In this document: positions 32,973 through 41,524 of the stretch, in pieces
How the letters are laid out: each line of letters begins with the position of its first letter
Position numbering within the stretch: position 1 is the first letter of the stretch
NCBI RefSeq assembly: GCF_005518135.1
Contig: NZ_SULI01000001.1
Coordinates: forward strand, 186,001-250,000
Length of the DNA stretch: 64,000 nt
Source: Shimia litoralis
Lineage (GTDB): Bacteria > Pseudomonadota > Alphaproteobacteria > Rhodobacterales > Rhodobacteraceae
Direction: 5' to 3'
Notes under the pieces: generated by a model
What the model saw: the letters and a program-made list of their open reading frames with translations, nothing else
Told to the model about the DNA's origin: nothing
Database searches by the model: none
Made by a program: the position numbers and the translations under genes

Positions 32973-34985
32973 ATGACCAACCCTCTTTTGTCTGAATGGA
33001 CATCCCCGTTTCAACTGGCCCCGTTCGATACAATTTCGGATGATGATTTCGCACCTGCCTTTGAAACGGCCTTGCAGGCACATCAGGCTGAAATTGCATC
33101 TATCGCGGACAATCCCCAAGCACCGACGTTTGCCAACACCATCGAAGCTCTAGAGGCCTCGGGCGCGGCGTTGGACAAGGTGCTGTCGGTCTTTTTCACG
33201 TTGGCAGGTGCCGATAGCACCCCCAAACGCGAAGAGCTTCAGCGCATGTTCTCGCCAAAGCTGGCGGCGCACGGCGCAGAAATTTCATCGAACAAGGCAC
33301 TGTTTGCGCGTGTGGCACATGTTTGGGACGCGCGCGATACGCTTGACCTCAGCCCAGAGCAGGCCCGTGTGTTGATGTTGACCCACCGTGGGTTTGTCAG
33401 AGGCGGGGCCGCATTAGACGGCGATGAAGATACGCGTATGAAAGACATCAAATCGCGCTTGGCCGTGTTGGGCACGCAGTTTACCCAGAACTTGCTGGCC
33501 GACGAACGCGATTGGTTCATGGAACTGCAGGATGACGATTTGCACGGGCTGCCAGAGTTTTTGATTGATGCGGCGCGGGCTGCCGGGGTCGAAAAAGGGG
33601 TGCAAGGCCCGGTTGTGACCCTGTCGCGCTCGATCATCACCCCGTTCCTTCAGTTTTCTGCAAGGCGTGACCTGCGTGAAATTGCGTTTGCGGCGTGGGC
33701 TGCCCGAGGCGCAAACGGTGGCGCCACTGACAATCGCGCAATTGCCGCTGAAATTCTTGAGTTGCGCCAAGAGCGGGCCAATCTTCTGGGATACGCATCT
33801 TTTGCGGCCTATAAGCTTGAAACCGAAATGGCCAAAACGCCGGACGCGGTTCATGATCTGTTGATGGATGTTTGGGAACCTGCCAAAGCTGCCGCGCTGA
33901 GTGATGCGGATGTCTTGACCAAGATGATGCATGCGGATGGCATCAACGGGGATCTGGAACCGTGGGATTGGCGCTATTATGCGCAAAAACGTCGGGTTGC
34001 CGAACACGATTTGGATGAAGCCGCTATCAAACCGTATTTTCAGTTGGATCGCATGATCGAGGCGTCGTTTGACTGTGCGACCCGCTTGTTCGGGCTAGAG
34101 TTCAGGGAATTGGATGTGCCGCTGTATCATCCGGATTGCCGCGCTTGGGAGGTCACACGCGATGGAGCGCACGTCGCGGTGTTTATCGGAGATTACTTTG
34201 CACGCGGGTCAAAACGGTCTGGTGCGTGGTGTTCGGCAATGCGTGCGCAAGCCAAGTTCCCGCATGACCAAGCGCCTGTCGTGATAAATGTTTGTAACTT
34301 TGCCAAGGGGGATCCGGCCCTATTGTCATATGATGATGCGCGCACGCTGTTCCACGAATTTGGCCATGCCTTGCATCAAATGCTGTCGAATGTGACGTAT
34401 GAATCCGTCTCGGGCACGTCGGTTGCGCGTGATTTCGTTGAACTTCCTTCACAGCTCTACGAGCACTGGCTGGATGTGCCAGAGGTATTGGAGAAATTTG
34501 CAACGCATGCTCATACGGGCGAGACGATGCCTAAGGCACTGCTGGATAGGGTTCTTGGGGCTGCCAATTTTGATATGGGGTTTCAGACCGTTGAATATGT
34601 GTCCTCGGCGCTTGTGGATCTGGCCTTTCATCAAGGCAAGGTACCCACTGACCCGATGGCCGCGCAAGCTGAGGTGTTGCAAGTCATTGGCATGCCGTCT
34701 GCGATCACCATGCGCCATGCCACGCCGCATTTTGCACATGTCTTTTCCGGGGATGGGTATGCGTCCGGCTACTATAGCTACATGTGGTCCGAGGTGATGG
34801 ATGCAGATGCGTTTTCTGCCTTCGAAGAGGCAGGGAGTGCGTTTGACCCCAAGCTTGCAAAGGCGCTCGAGCACTGCATCCTGTCAACCGGAGGCTCGCA
34901 AGATCCAGAAGACCTATACAAGGCGTTTCGCGGACGCCTCCCCGGGGTCTCGGCCTTGCTTAAGGGCCGCGGTTTGAATAGCTGA
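32973..34985 (+). CDS. M3 family oligopeptidase / peptidyl-dipeptidase (Dcp-like)
   Basis: A 670-residue thimet-type zinc peptidase. The zinc site is LFHEFGHALHQ with HEFGH at residues 461-465, and the downstream ESVSGTSVARDFVELPSQLYEHW gives the third ligand Glu and the substrate helix. The C-terminal YASGYYSYMWSEVMDADAF motif binds peptide C-termini in Dcp and OpdA. There is no signal peptide, so it is cytosolic and recycles short peptides. A strong AAGGAG lies eight bases before the ATG. Confidence 0.93.
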   Translation: MTNPLLSEWTSPFQLAPFDTISDDDFAPAFETALQAHQAEIASIADNPQAPTFANTIEALEASGAALDKVLSVFFTLAGADSTPKREELQRMFSPKLAAHGAEISSNKALFARVAHVWDARDTLDLSPEQARVLMLTHRGFVRGGAALDGDEDTRMKDIKSRLAVLGTQFTQNLLADERDWFMELQDDDLHGLPEFLIDAARAAGVEKGVQGPVVTLSRSIITPFLQFSARRDLREIAFAAWAARGANGGATDNRAIAAEILELRQERANLLGYASFAAYKLETEMAKTPDAVHDLLMDVWEPAKAAALSDADVLTKMMHADGINGDLEPWDWRYYAQKRRVAEHDLDEAAIKPYFQLDRMIEASFDCATRLFGLEFRELDVPLYHPDCRAWEVTRDGAHVAVFIGDYFARGSKRSGAWCSAMRAQAKFPHDQAPVVINVCNFAKGDPALLSYDDARTLFHEFGHALHQMLSNVTYESVSGTSVARDFVELPSQLYEHWLDVPEVLEKFATHAHTGETMPKALLDRVLGAANFDMGFQTVEYVSSALVDLAFHQGKVPTDPMAAQAEVLQVIGMPSAITMRHATPHFAHVFSGDGYASGYYSYMWSEVMDADAFSAFEEAGSAFDPKLAKALEHCILSTGGSQDPEDLYKAFRGRLPGVSALLKGRGLNS

Positions 34986-35034
34986 AGTATTCCAGTTTAC
35001 GACGGTTACGACGTATTCTGACACAAGAAAAAAC

Positions 35035-35055
35035 GCCGGGCACAGCGTGCCCGGC
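35035..35055 (-). terminator. Intrinsic terminator of the capsule operon
   Basis: GCCGGGCAC and GTGCCCGGC form a perfect 9-bp stem with a three-base loop. On the minus strand it runs into GTTTTTTC, a textbook terminator ~60 bp past the phosphohexomutase stop. The convergent peptidase gene ends 49 bp away on the other side. Confidence 0.88.
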
Positions 35056-35117
35056 TTGGCCCAAGGCCTGATGGTACGCCCCATAAGGGGCGTTCTGTTA
35101 GGGGGCGGGAGCGCCGA

Positions 35118-36614
35118 TCAGATTGTTTGATCGTAGTCCCCGACAGACGGTTCAGTCCGAATGACCGCGTCGATATCTGCAAAAATAGCCCGCATTTCTG
35201 CGTCGCTTTCGCTGCTTTCACAAACCACGACAAGGTTCGGCGTGTTGCTTGAGGCGCGTACAAGCCCCCAGCTGCCATTGTCCAGAATAACGCGTGCGCC
35301 ATTGACGGTGACAACCTCTTTGATGGGGCGTCCTGCAAATGTTTCGCCAGCTTCGTGTTTCGCGACAAGCTTGGCCACCAAACGCTCGAGCACGTCGTAT
35401 TTTTCCGTGTCACCACAATACGGCGACATGGTCGGGGTGGCCCATGTCTTGGGCAATGCTTTGCGAAGGTCTGACATTGACATGTCAGGGTTGCGGTCCA
35501 TCAGTTTGCAGATCTCGACTGCAACCCGCATCCCACAGTCATACCCACGGCCAATGGGTTCCGCCAAAAAGTAGTGACCGGACTTTTCAAACCCTGCCAG
35601 CGCACCAATTTCCTTGACGCGGCGCTTCATATGGCTGTGGCCGGTTTTCCAATAGTCAGCGGTGACGCCATTTTTTTGCAATTCCGGGTCGGAGGCAAAC
35701 AGGCCGGTGGATTTCACATCTGCCACGAATGTGCTGTTTGGATACAGTTTTGACAGATCGCGGGCCATGATGACGCCCACCTTATCGGCAAAAATTTCTT
35801 CGCCTTCGTCGTCGACAACGCCGCAACGGTCGCCATCGCCATCAAACCCAAGCGCCATGTCCGCGCCTGAGGCTTTGACGCTGTCAGACATATCGTGCAG
35901 CATTTCCATGGCTTCGGGGTTGGGGTTATAGTTGGGAAACGTATAGTCGAGCCTGTTGTGGCTCTCGACGACCTCGACACCCATGCGCGCAAAGAGTTCA
36001 GGCGCAAAGGCAGACGCCGTGCCGTTGCCTGTTGCGCAGACCACCTTGAGCGGGCGAGACATTTTGAAATCACCAACCAGATCATCAAGGTATGCTTCCT
36101 TGACGCCATGGATGAACTCGTAAGATCCACCATCGCAAGCCATGCCCTCGTCGTTTAGAACAATGTCGCGCAGTTCGTCCATTTCAACCGGACCATGTGT
36201 CAAAGGGCGTTCAAAGCCCATTTTGACACCGGTCCAGCCGTTGGGGTTGTGAGATGCGGTGACCATTGCAACCGCAGGCACGTCCAAATGGAATTGGGCA
36301 AAATAGGCCATCGGTGACAGGGCAGGGCCGATGTCTTTGACCTGAATACCCGCCTGCATGAGGCCAAGGATCAACGCATTTTTGATAGACACAGAATAGT
36401 CGCGATAGTCATTCCCAACGGCGATGACGGGCTCGATGCCGCGGCGGCGCATTTGCGTTCCAAGGCCAAGCCCTAATGCGGTCACACCAGGTAGATTGAT
36501 TTCTTCTGGAAATTTCCAGCGCGCGTCATATTCACGAAACCCTGTGGGTTTGATCATTGGATCGCGCAAAAATTCCCAAGTATTCGGGGTCACATCAGAA
36601 GCGGGGCGAGTCAT
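35118..36614 (-). CDS. Phosphomannomutase/phosphoglucomutase
   Basis: A 498-residue alpha-D-phosphohexomutase. The phosphoserine loop reads TASHNPNGWTGVKMG near residue 119, the Mg loop FDGDGDRCGVVDD near residue 253, the sugar-binding loop GFEKSGHYF near 339, and the phosphate-binding loop RASSNTPNLVV near 459. It interconverts mannose or glucose 1- and 6-phosphates, feeding nucleotide sugars for surface polysaccharide. It is the last gene of the kpsT-wzz-kdsA operon (27 bp gap), which supports a role in capsule precursor supply. Confidence 0.92.
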   Translation of the reverse strand: MTRPASDVTPNTWEFLRDPMIKPTGFREYDARWKFPEEINLPGVTALGLGLGTQMRRRGIEPVIAVGNDYRDYSVSIKNALILGLMQAGIQVKDIGPALSPMAYFAQFHLDVPAVAMVTASHNPNGWTGVKMGFERPLTHGPVEMDELRDIVLNDEGMACDGGSYEFIHGVKEAYLDDLVGDFKMSRPLKVVCATGNGTASAFAPELFARMGVEVVESHNRLDYTFPNYNPNPEAMEMLHDMSDSVKASGADMALGFDGDGDRCGVVDDEGEEIFADKVGVIMARDLSKLYPNSTFVADVKSTGLFASDPELQKNGVTADYWKTGHSHMKRRVKEIGALAGFEKSGHYFLAEPIGRGYDCGMRVAVEICKLMDRNPDMSMSDLRKALPKTWATPTMSPYCGDTEKYDVLERLVAKLVAKHEAGETFAGRPIKEVVTVNGARVILDNGSWGLVRASSNTPNLVVVCESSESDAEMRAIFADIDAVIRTEPSVGDYDQTI

Positions 36615-36641
36615 AACAATACGTTTCCTGAAAATAGATAA

Positions 36642-37475
36642 TTACAAAGTAATAGGGTCGGACTTTGCCAGCTTATCAAATGCCATCAAGGATTTTACAA
36701 GGGCTGCCATTTGATCCAACGGGATCATGTTTGGGCCGTCTGAGGGCGCCGAATCTGGATCTTCGTGTGTTTCAATAAATACCGACGCAATGCCCAGCGA
36801 CACAGCTGCGCGCGCCATGACCGGCGCAAATTCGCGCTGGCCACCGGAAGAGCCACCTTGGCCTCCTGGTTGTTGCACAGAATGCGTGGCATCCATGACG
36901 ACCGGATATCCGGTTTTCGCCATGCGTGGCAGACCGCGCATGTCAGTCACAAGCGTATTATATCCGAACGAGGTGCCACGTTCGGTCAGCATGATCCGCG
37001 TGTTGCCGGTGCTCTCTACTTTGGTGACGACGTTATCCATGTCCCAAGGAGCAAGGAACTGGCCCTTTTTCACGTTGATCACCGCGCCGGTTTTTCCTGC
37101 TGCCAAAAGCAAATCAGTCTGACGACACAAAAACGCAGGAATTTGCAGAATGTCTACGGCATCGGCCGCTGGTGCGCACTGGGCTTCGGAATGGATATCG
37201 GTCAGCGTTGGCACTCCGATGGCCTTGCCAACGTCTTGCATCACCTTAAGGCCTGCGTCGATGCCCAAACCACGTTTGCCCGACACAGATGTTCGGTTGG
37301 CTTTGTCATATGATGCCTTGAACACATATTGCGCTCCGACGGCGTCGCAAGCCTCTTTCATGTGACCCGCAATCATTTGGGCGTGATCCGTGCTTTCAAG
37401 CTGGCAAGGGCCTGCAATGACCGTCAGGGGCATGTCGTTGCCAACGGTGAGGCCCGCAATTTTGATGTGTTTCAT
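36642..37475 (-). CDS. kdsA: 3-deoxy-8-phosphooctulonate synthase
   Basis: A 277-residue KdsA that condenses PEP with arabinose-5-phosphate to Kdo-8-phosphate. Signatures are VIAGPCQLES at residues 18-27, FKASYDKANRTS, TDIHSEAQCAPAADAVDILQIPAFLCRQTDLL and DATHSVQQPGG. It starts three bases after the stop of the Wzz/KpsE-like gene, so Kdo production is coupled to capsule export rather than to lpx genes here; group 2 capsules are attached through poly-Kdo linkers. Confidence 0.96.
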   Translation of the reverse strand: MKHIKIAGLTVGNDMPLTVIAGPCQLESTDHAQMIAGHMKEACDAVGAQYVFKASYDKANRTSVSGKRGLGIDAGLKVMQDVGKAIGVPTLTDIHSEAQCAPAADAVDILQIPAFLCRQTDLLLAAGKTGAVINVKKGQFLAPWDMDNVVTKVESTGNTRIMLTERGTSFGYNTLVTDMRGLPRMAKTGYPVVMDATHSVQQPGGQGGSSGGQREFAPVMARAAVSLGIASVFIETHEDPDSAPSDGPNMIPLDQMAALVKSLMAFDKLAKSDPITL

Positions 37476-37478
37476 AGC

Positions 37479-39155
37479 TTAAGTGGATACCTGTTCTCGG
37501 AGGATGGAGGCTGTGAGCGAAATCATCAGGTAAATACCCGAGAAAATTAGGAATGACAGCAGTGTATTTTCGAATGAACGTGGATAGCTCGGGTCTTCGG
37601 AGGGCACCGGAATGACACTGGTTGTCAAATATCGCACTTGGCGGTTGGCCTCAAGTTCTGTGGTCTTGAGCGTTTGCAGCGCCGTTTGCATGAGCACGTC
37701 TGCAGTCGCAAGATCGGCCTGTGCCATCTGAATCTGCGAGGTCTTTTGTGCCAATGACGTATCACCGGAATTGGCCTCGGTCATCTTATCTTCAAGAGAC
37801 TTTAGCAAGTTTTTCAAACGGCGCACGTCACCTTGGACACCTTCGACACGTGCTTTGTTAGGACGTGGATTGTCCAACAATGCTTGAAGTTGAAGCTCTT
37901 TTTCCTGAAGCTGGATTTGTACCGTGGTAACGCGAGAGCGTAGGCTGGCAATCACCGCTTCGGGGTCAAGCACCGTGCTTTCTTGTAGGGCCACAAGTCG
38001 TTGCTGCGCTTCACGGCGTTCTGACTTGGCAAGATCCAGACTTTCTCGGGCATCTTGCAGTTGATCCTCGCGTTTGCGCTGGGACAGGTCGTCAATCCGT
38101 TGTTCGGCATAGGAAATCAGCTGTTCCGAAAAGCGTGCACTGACCTGTGGGTCGGGCGCACTGACTTCCATGGTGATCTGGCCCTCAGTTGGGTCATATC
38201 CGATTTTGAAGTATTTCTTATAGAGTTTGTAGGCCGCTTCGTTCGACGGATTCTCTGGCAACCGCTGGATTGCGTCGATGTCTGGTGCGGAAAAGTGTTC
38301 CTTAAAGCCTTCATCCCGATCAAGGCGGATCATCGCGTCTTTGGATTGTAGATACGATTGCGTTGCAATCGAATCCTGGTTGGTGGCGAATTGCGTCCCA
38401 GATAGCAAAGATCCAAAGCCCGCACCGCCCGTGTTATCGGCCTGAAGTATCAGGAACTCGGATTTGGTAGCGTACATGGGCGTCGCGATGGCATAGAAAT
38501 ACCATCCCGCCAACAGAGTAGGCAAAAATACGAAAGCCGACAATCGTGCCGCCAGCAGCGCCAGACGCCGACGTCGGCGCCGCGCAATGTCGCGTTGGAT
38601 TTCAGAAATTTCACGGGTGCGAATTTCTGCTGGTGAGGCAATATCGGTTGACGGAAGGTGCGTTTGTTGCACCATGGTTTGGGGCAACTGGACGCGATTG
38701 TTTCCGTCTTGCTGGGCACCTGCGGTGTTGCCTTGAACCAATTCCAACATGTTGGTGCGCTGAAACGGGTCAATGCCTTGGGCGCGCAACAGTCGAACCG
38801 CGTCATAGTCGGACGTGGCGGCAAGCCCCTGTTTCTGGGCCATACGGCGCGCCATGCGCACCTGACGTCCTGTGAGGCCCTCGCGCTTGATGGCATCGAT
38901 TTCTTGTTCGGGTGTCATGCCGGACGCGCTCGGTTTTTGCCCTGCAATGGGCGCAGGTGTCGGATCGATCGGCGCCACAGTGGGCTGCTCCGGAGGCTGT
39001 TCGACTGGCGCGGCCGTTGGTTGCTGCTCAGAAGGGTGCTGATTTGCAGGGGGCGGCGTTGGAGCATCCGAACGGGCCGCAGGTGCTGCGGTGCCCTCGG
39101 CCATGGAAGGGCTGCGGCGGATACGAAACTTTTTAGCCTTGGGCTTGGTAGTCAT
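37479..39155 (-). CDS. Capsule export inner-membrane protein (Wzz/KpsE-like)
   Basis: A 558-residue polysaccharide co-polymerase-like protein. The N-terminal ~175 residues are cytoplasmic, rich in Pro, Ala and Gln, and then contain a charged helical segment (EIDAIKREGLTGRQVRMARRMAQ). A first membrane helix (FVFLPTLLAGWYFYAIATP) is followed by a large periplasmic part with coiled coil (around RESLDLAKSERREAQQRLVALQ) and a second helix at the C-terminus (LLSFLIFSGIYLMISLTAS). This is the KpsE/Wzz topology. It overlaps kpsT by 23 bp. The long cytoplasmic extension is unlike E. coli KpsE. Confidence 0.82.
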   Translation of the reverse strand: MTTKPKAKKFRIRRSPSMAEGTAAPAARSDAPTPPPANQHPSEQQPTAAPVEQPPEQPTVAPIDPTPAPIAGQKPSASGMTPEQEIDAIKREGLTGRQVRMARRMAQKQGLAATSDYDAVRLLRAQGIDPFQRTNMLELVQGNTAGAQQDGNNRVQLPQTMVQQTHLPSTDIASPAEIRTREISEIQRDIARRRRRRLALLAARLSAFVFLPTLLAGWYFYAIATPMYATKSEFLILQADNTGGAGFGSLLSGTQFATNQDSIATQSYLQSKDAMIRLDRDEGFKEHFSAPDIDAIQRLPENPSNEAAYKLYKKYFKIGYDPTEGQITMEVSAPDPQVSARFSEQLISYAEQRIDDLSQRKREDQLQDARESLDLAKSERREAQQRLVALQESTVLDPEAVIASLRSRVTTVQIQLQEKELQLQALLDNPRPNKARVEGVQGDVRRLKNLLKSLEDKMTEANSGDTSLAQKTSQIQMAQADLATADVLMQTALQTLKTTELEANRQVRYLTTSVIPVPSEDPSYPRSFENTLLSFLIFSGIYLMISLTASILREQVST

Positions 39156-39792
39156 AGAGCTGCTTTGCCTCTTCCAAGGTGTCAAACATGTGTAATTGCC
39201 CATCTACCAGAACGGCGGCTGAGCTTGCAAATTTTTCCAGAACTTCGGCCTGATGCGATACGATGATAATGGTCGTCGTACGCAGGCGTTCTTTTAGAAT
39301 AGATCCTGCCTTGCGGTTGAACTCGACATCGGTCGAGTTGGGCATTCCCTCGTCAATCAGATAGATGTCGAAATCAAGCGCCAACATCAGGGCAAATGTA
39401 AACCGTGACCGCATCCCAGAGCTATAGGTGCCCAAAGGTTGGTCAAAATATTCACCCAGATTACAGAGCCAGCGACAGTATGCTTCGACATAGTCCGGGT
39501 CCAACCCGTAAAGCCGTGCGATATAGCGGCTGTTTTCCATCGCGGAGTGCCGTCCGATGACCCCGCCCATAAACCCAAGCGGAAATGAGATGCGGCAGGT
39601 GCGCCGGATTTCACCTTCGTCAGGTTTTTCTAGGCCGGCCATCATGTTGATCAATGTCGTTTTGCCCGTTCCGTTTGGTGCAAGAATGCCGAGTGAGCGG
39701 CCCAAATCCACGCGAAAAGAAACGCGGTCAAGGATCACCTTGCGCTGGCTGCCAGTCCAAAAGGACTTACTTACATTATCAAATTCGAGCAT
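39133..39792 (-). CDS. Capsule polysaccharide ABC transporter ATPase (KpsT-like)
   Basis: A 219-residue ATPase with Walker A APNGTGKTT near residue 42, a degenerate signature YSSGMRSRF typical of KpsT/Wzt/TagH-type polysaccharide exporters, and Walker B DIYLIDEGMP. Length equals KpsT. The start at MLEFDNVSK has CGGAG about seven bases upstream. It should power export of Kdo-linked capsule with KpsE-like protein, but the KpsM permease is not in the window. Confidence 0.88.
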   Translation of the reverse strand: MLEFDNVSKSFWTGSQRKVILDRVSFRVDLGRSLGILAPNGTGKTTLINMMAGLEKPDEGEIRRTCRISFPLGFMGGVIGRHSAMENSRYIARLYGLDPDYVEAYCRWLCNLGEYFDQPLGTYSSGMRSRFTFALMLALDFDIYLIDEGMPNSTDVEFNRKAGSILKERLRTTTIIIVSHQAEVLEKFASSAAVLVDGQLHMFDTLEEAKQLYDYQAQG

Positions 39793-39931
39793 CAATCGCT
39801 CCGGCTCTGCTCTGGCCATCCTAGTTACAGGACTAAAGTTAACGCTCTATGTGGCGTCTTAAGGTCCAATATGTCGGAACCAAGGGGGGTATAGCAACTC
39901 TCTGGGGCAAGAAAGTGACATTGTCATGCAA

Positions 39932-39957
39932 AAAACCGGTGCCTAGGCCCCGGTTTT
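39932..39957. terminator. Bidirectional stem-loop between permease and kpsT
   Basis: AAAACCGG pairs with CCGGTTTT (8 bp) around a ten-base loop with its own partial pairing. Minus-strand readout ends in TTTTTTG, serving the permease gene that ends at 40049. The rest of 39793-40048 must carry the kpsT promoter; I could see only weak candidates (TTGCTA with CATATT 18 bp on, in the minus direction). Confidence 0.72.
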
Positions 39958-40048
39958 CCAACTTTTTGATCTGAATTTTCATTAGAAATACCCAGATTTA
40001 TGCAACATCCCGTGGGGCCTAGGCTTGGATTGTCGGCCCGCCAGGCGG

Positions 40049-41083
40049 TCAGGCGACCGCCTGCCATGCGATCCCGGCCAGAAATGCCCCCACCAAAGCG
40101 TACCCAAGGTACGCCACAAAGACGCGAGGTTTGACCAGCGCCCAGACTGCAATTGCCGCTGGAATGCAGCTCACACCACCTGCGATGACAAAGCTCATGG
40201 CCGCGCCATTTGACATGCCCTGCTGCAAGAGCGCATCGACCAACGGCACCGCGCCGTATCCGTTCAAATAAGCAGGTGCCCCGACCAGTGCGCCAAGCAG
40301 AATTGGCATCATGCCGTCGCCACCCAGCACGCCCGCAATGATCTCTGCCGGGACATAATGGATCATCAAAGCTTCGATCACATAAGCCAACGCAAGCCAT
40401 TTCACCAAGAACAGTGCGTTTTCCAGCGACGTGGCCCGAAAGGTCTCGCGGCGTTCGGCCTCCTGCCAGAATTTCCATTTTGGGGCCGCAGAAAACGGTT
40501 TCTGGGTACCGCAACAGCCACCAACCTGTGGGCGTTCGCGAAGCGGGTCTGCAAACACAGCGGACTTGGCAAAGATCATGGTAAGGAAACCTCCCATCAA
40601 CCCCAGCCCGACGGCAGCCACAGTTTTGGCAAGGGCAAACTCGATCCCCAATGTTCCGGATGTGATCGCAAACATTGCGGGATCCATCAACGGGGATGCC
40701 AACCAAAACGCCATGACCGCACTTAACGGGGCCCCGACAGCGAGCAACGCGGCAATAAACGGAATGACCTCACAGGAACAAAACGGTGACAAGCCGCCAA
40801 GCAACGCTGCAAACAGGATCATCCGGGTTTCGCGGCCCTCAAATGCTTTGGCCAAGAGGTTTTCAGCACCCGACGCCTTTAAATACCCAATCGCAAAGAC
40901 GGCAAAGGCGATAAAGGGCGCTGTGCTTGCCAAAGCTTGGGTCGAGAAGATGATCGTTGGAATGAACTGGGCGCGATCCAGAATGGCAACCGCCAAAAGA
41001 ATGAGAGCCAGCGCAAGCCATGCTTTGTCAACTTGGCCCAAAAAGGTTTTGAACGGCGACGGGGAATGCGTTGTATCAGCCAT
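40049..41083 (-). CDS. ArsP_1/DUF318 family permease (metal(loid) efflux candidate)
   Basis: A 344-residue permease with about eight helices. The family core GLSPFCSCEVIPFIAALLAVGAPL with its CSC motif is near residue 105, and the second half repeats GGVSCIPAAIAV. A cytoplasmic loop carries GGCCGTQKP, a possible metal site. ArsP relatives export trivalent organoarsenicals; SO_0444-type relatives are linked to Cu/Zn. It starts with an 8-bp overlap with arsR, so it is the regulated transporter of that operon. The metal cannot be named. Confidence 0.82.
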   Translation of the reverse strand: MADTTHSPSPFKTFLGQVDKAWLALALILLAVAILDRAQFIPTIIFSTQALASTAPFIAFAVFAIGYLKASGAENLLAKAFEGRETRMILFAALLGGLSPFCSCEVIPFIAALLAVGAPLSAVMAFWLASPLMDPAMFAITSGTLGIEFALAKTVAAVGLGLMGGFLTMIFAKSAVFADPLRERPQVGGCCGTQKPFSAAPKWKFWQEAERRETFRATSLENALFLVKWLALAYVIEALMIHYVPAEIIAGVLGGDGMMPILLGALVGAPAYLNGYGAVPLVDALLQQGMSNGAAMSFVIAGGVSCIPAAIAVWALVKPRVFVAYLGYALVGAFLAGIAWQAVA

Positions 41084-41420
41084 GGATGTGGTCCTCGGGG
41101 CAGGTGGTGCTGTCGGCACAACATTCTTTGAGAAGGAATTCTGAGAGGGTGCGCAACTCTTGATAGGCGACGGCCGCACAGATAATAGAGCGTCCCTGTT
41201 TCATTTGGGTGGTCAGGCCCGCCTGTGTGAGAATTTTCATGTGGTGGGTTAACGTTGACCCGCTTATGCCGGATCGTTTGCCCAACTCTCCGATGCTCAA
41301 GCCTTGTTCGCCAGCGCGTACAAGACAGCGCAGCACAGACAGGCGTTGTTCAGAACCAAGTGCAGCAAAGGTCGAGGCTGCAACTTCAAGCGAAAGGTCA
41401 TAAGGTGATTCATGTTTCAT
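41076..41420 (-). CDS. ArsR family metal-sensing repressor
   Basis: A 114-residue winged-helix regulator: LGSEQRLSVLRCLVRAGEQGLSIGELG then the recognition helix GISGSTLTHHMKIL, and a wing ending QGRSIICAAV. The classical ELCVCDL arsenic box is absent; instead Cys100, Cys101 and Cys107 with His111/His113 cluster in the C-terminal tail, plus Cys32 and Cys81. The start MKHESPYDL has no ribosome site but overlaps a 16-bp perfect palindrome, consistent with autorepression. An alternative start far upstream (41660) would include non-coding DNA. Confidence 0.88.
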   Translation of the reverse strand: MKHESPYDLSLEVAASTFAALGSEQRLSVLRCLVRAGEQGLSIGELGKRSGISGSTLTHHMKILTQAGLTTQMKQGRSIICAAVAYQELRTLSEFLLKECCADSTTCPEDHIHG

Positions 41421-41434
41421 ATTTCTAGAAATAT
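41419..41434. promoter_or_regulatory. Probable ArsR operator
   Basis: ATATTTCTAGAAATAT is a perfect 16-bp palindrome at the arsR start (its first bases are part of the ATG). A further half site ATAGAAAT follows at 41433-41440. ArsR proteins bind AT-rich dyads of this kind over their own promoters. Confidence 0.75.
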
Positions 41435-41524
41435 AGAAATAAATTGGCAACGCAAGAGATACTTCGAGTATTGTCGAAATAAAATTGAATTCAAAATCCG
41501 CGTGATCTGGCCCACAATCGCACC

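Noticed and set aside
40043-40062. Perfect AGGCGGTC/GACCGCCT hairpin
   Set aside because: It overlaps the last codons of the permease and has no T run; the stronger stem at 39932-39957 is the likely terminator.
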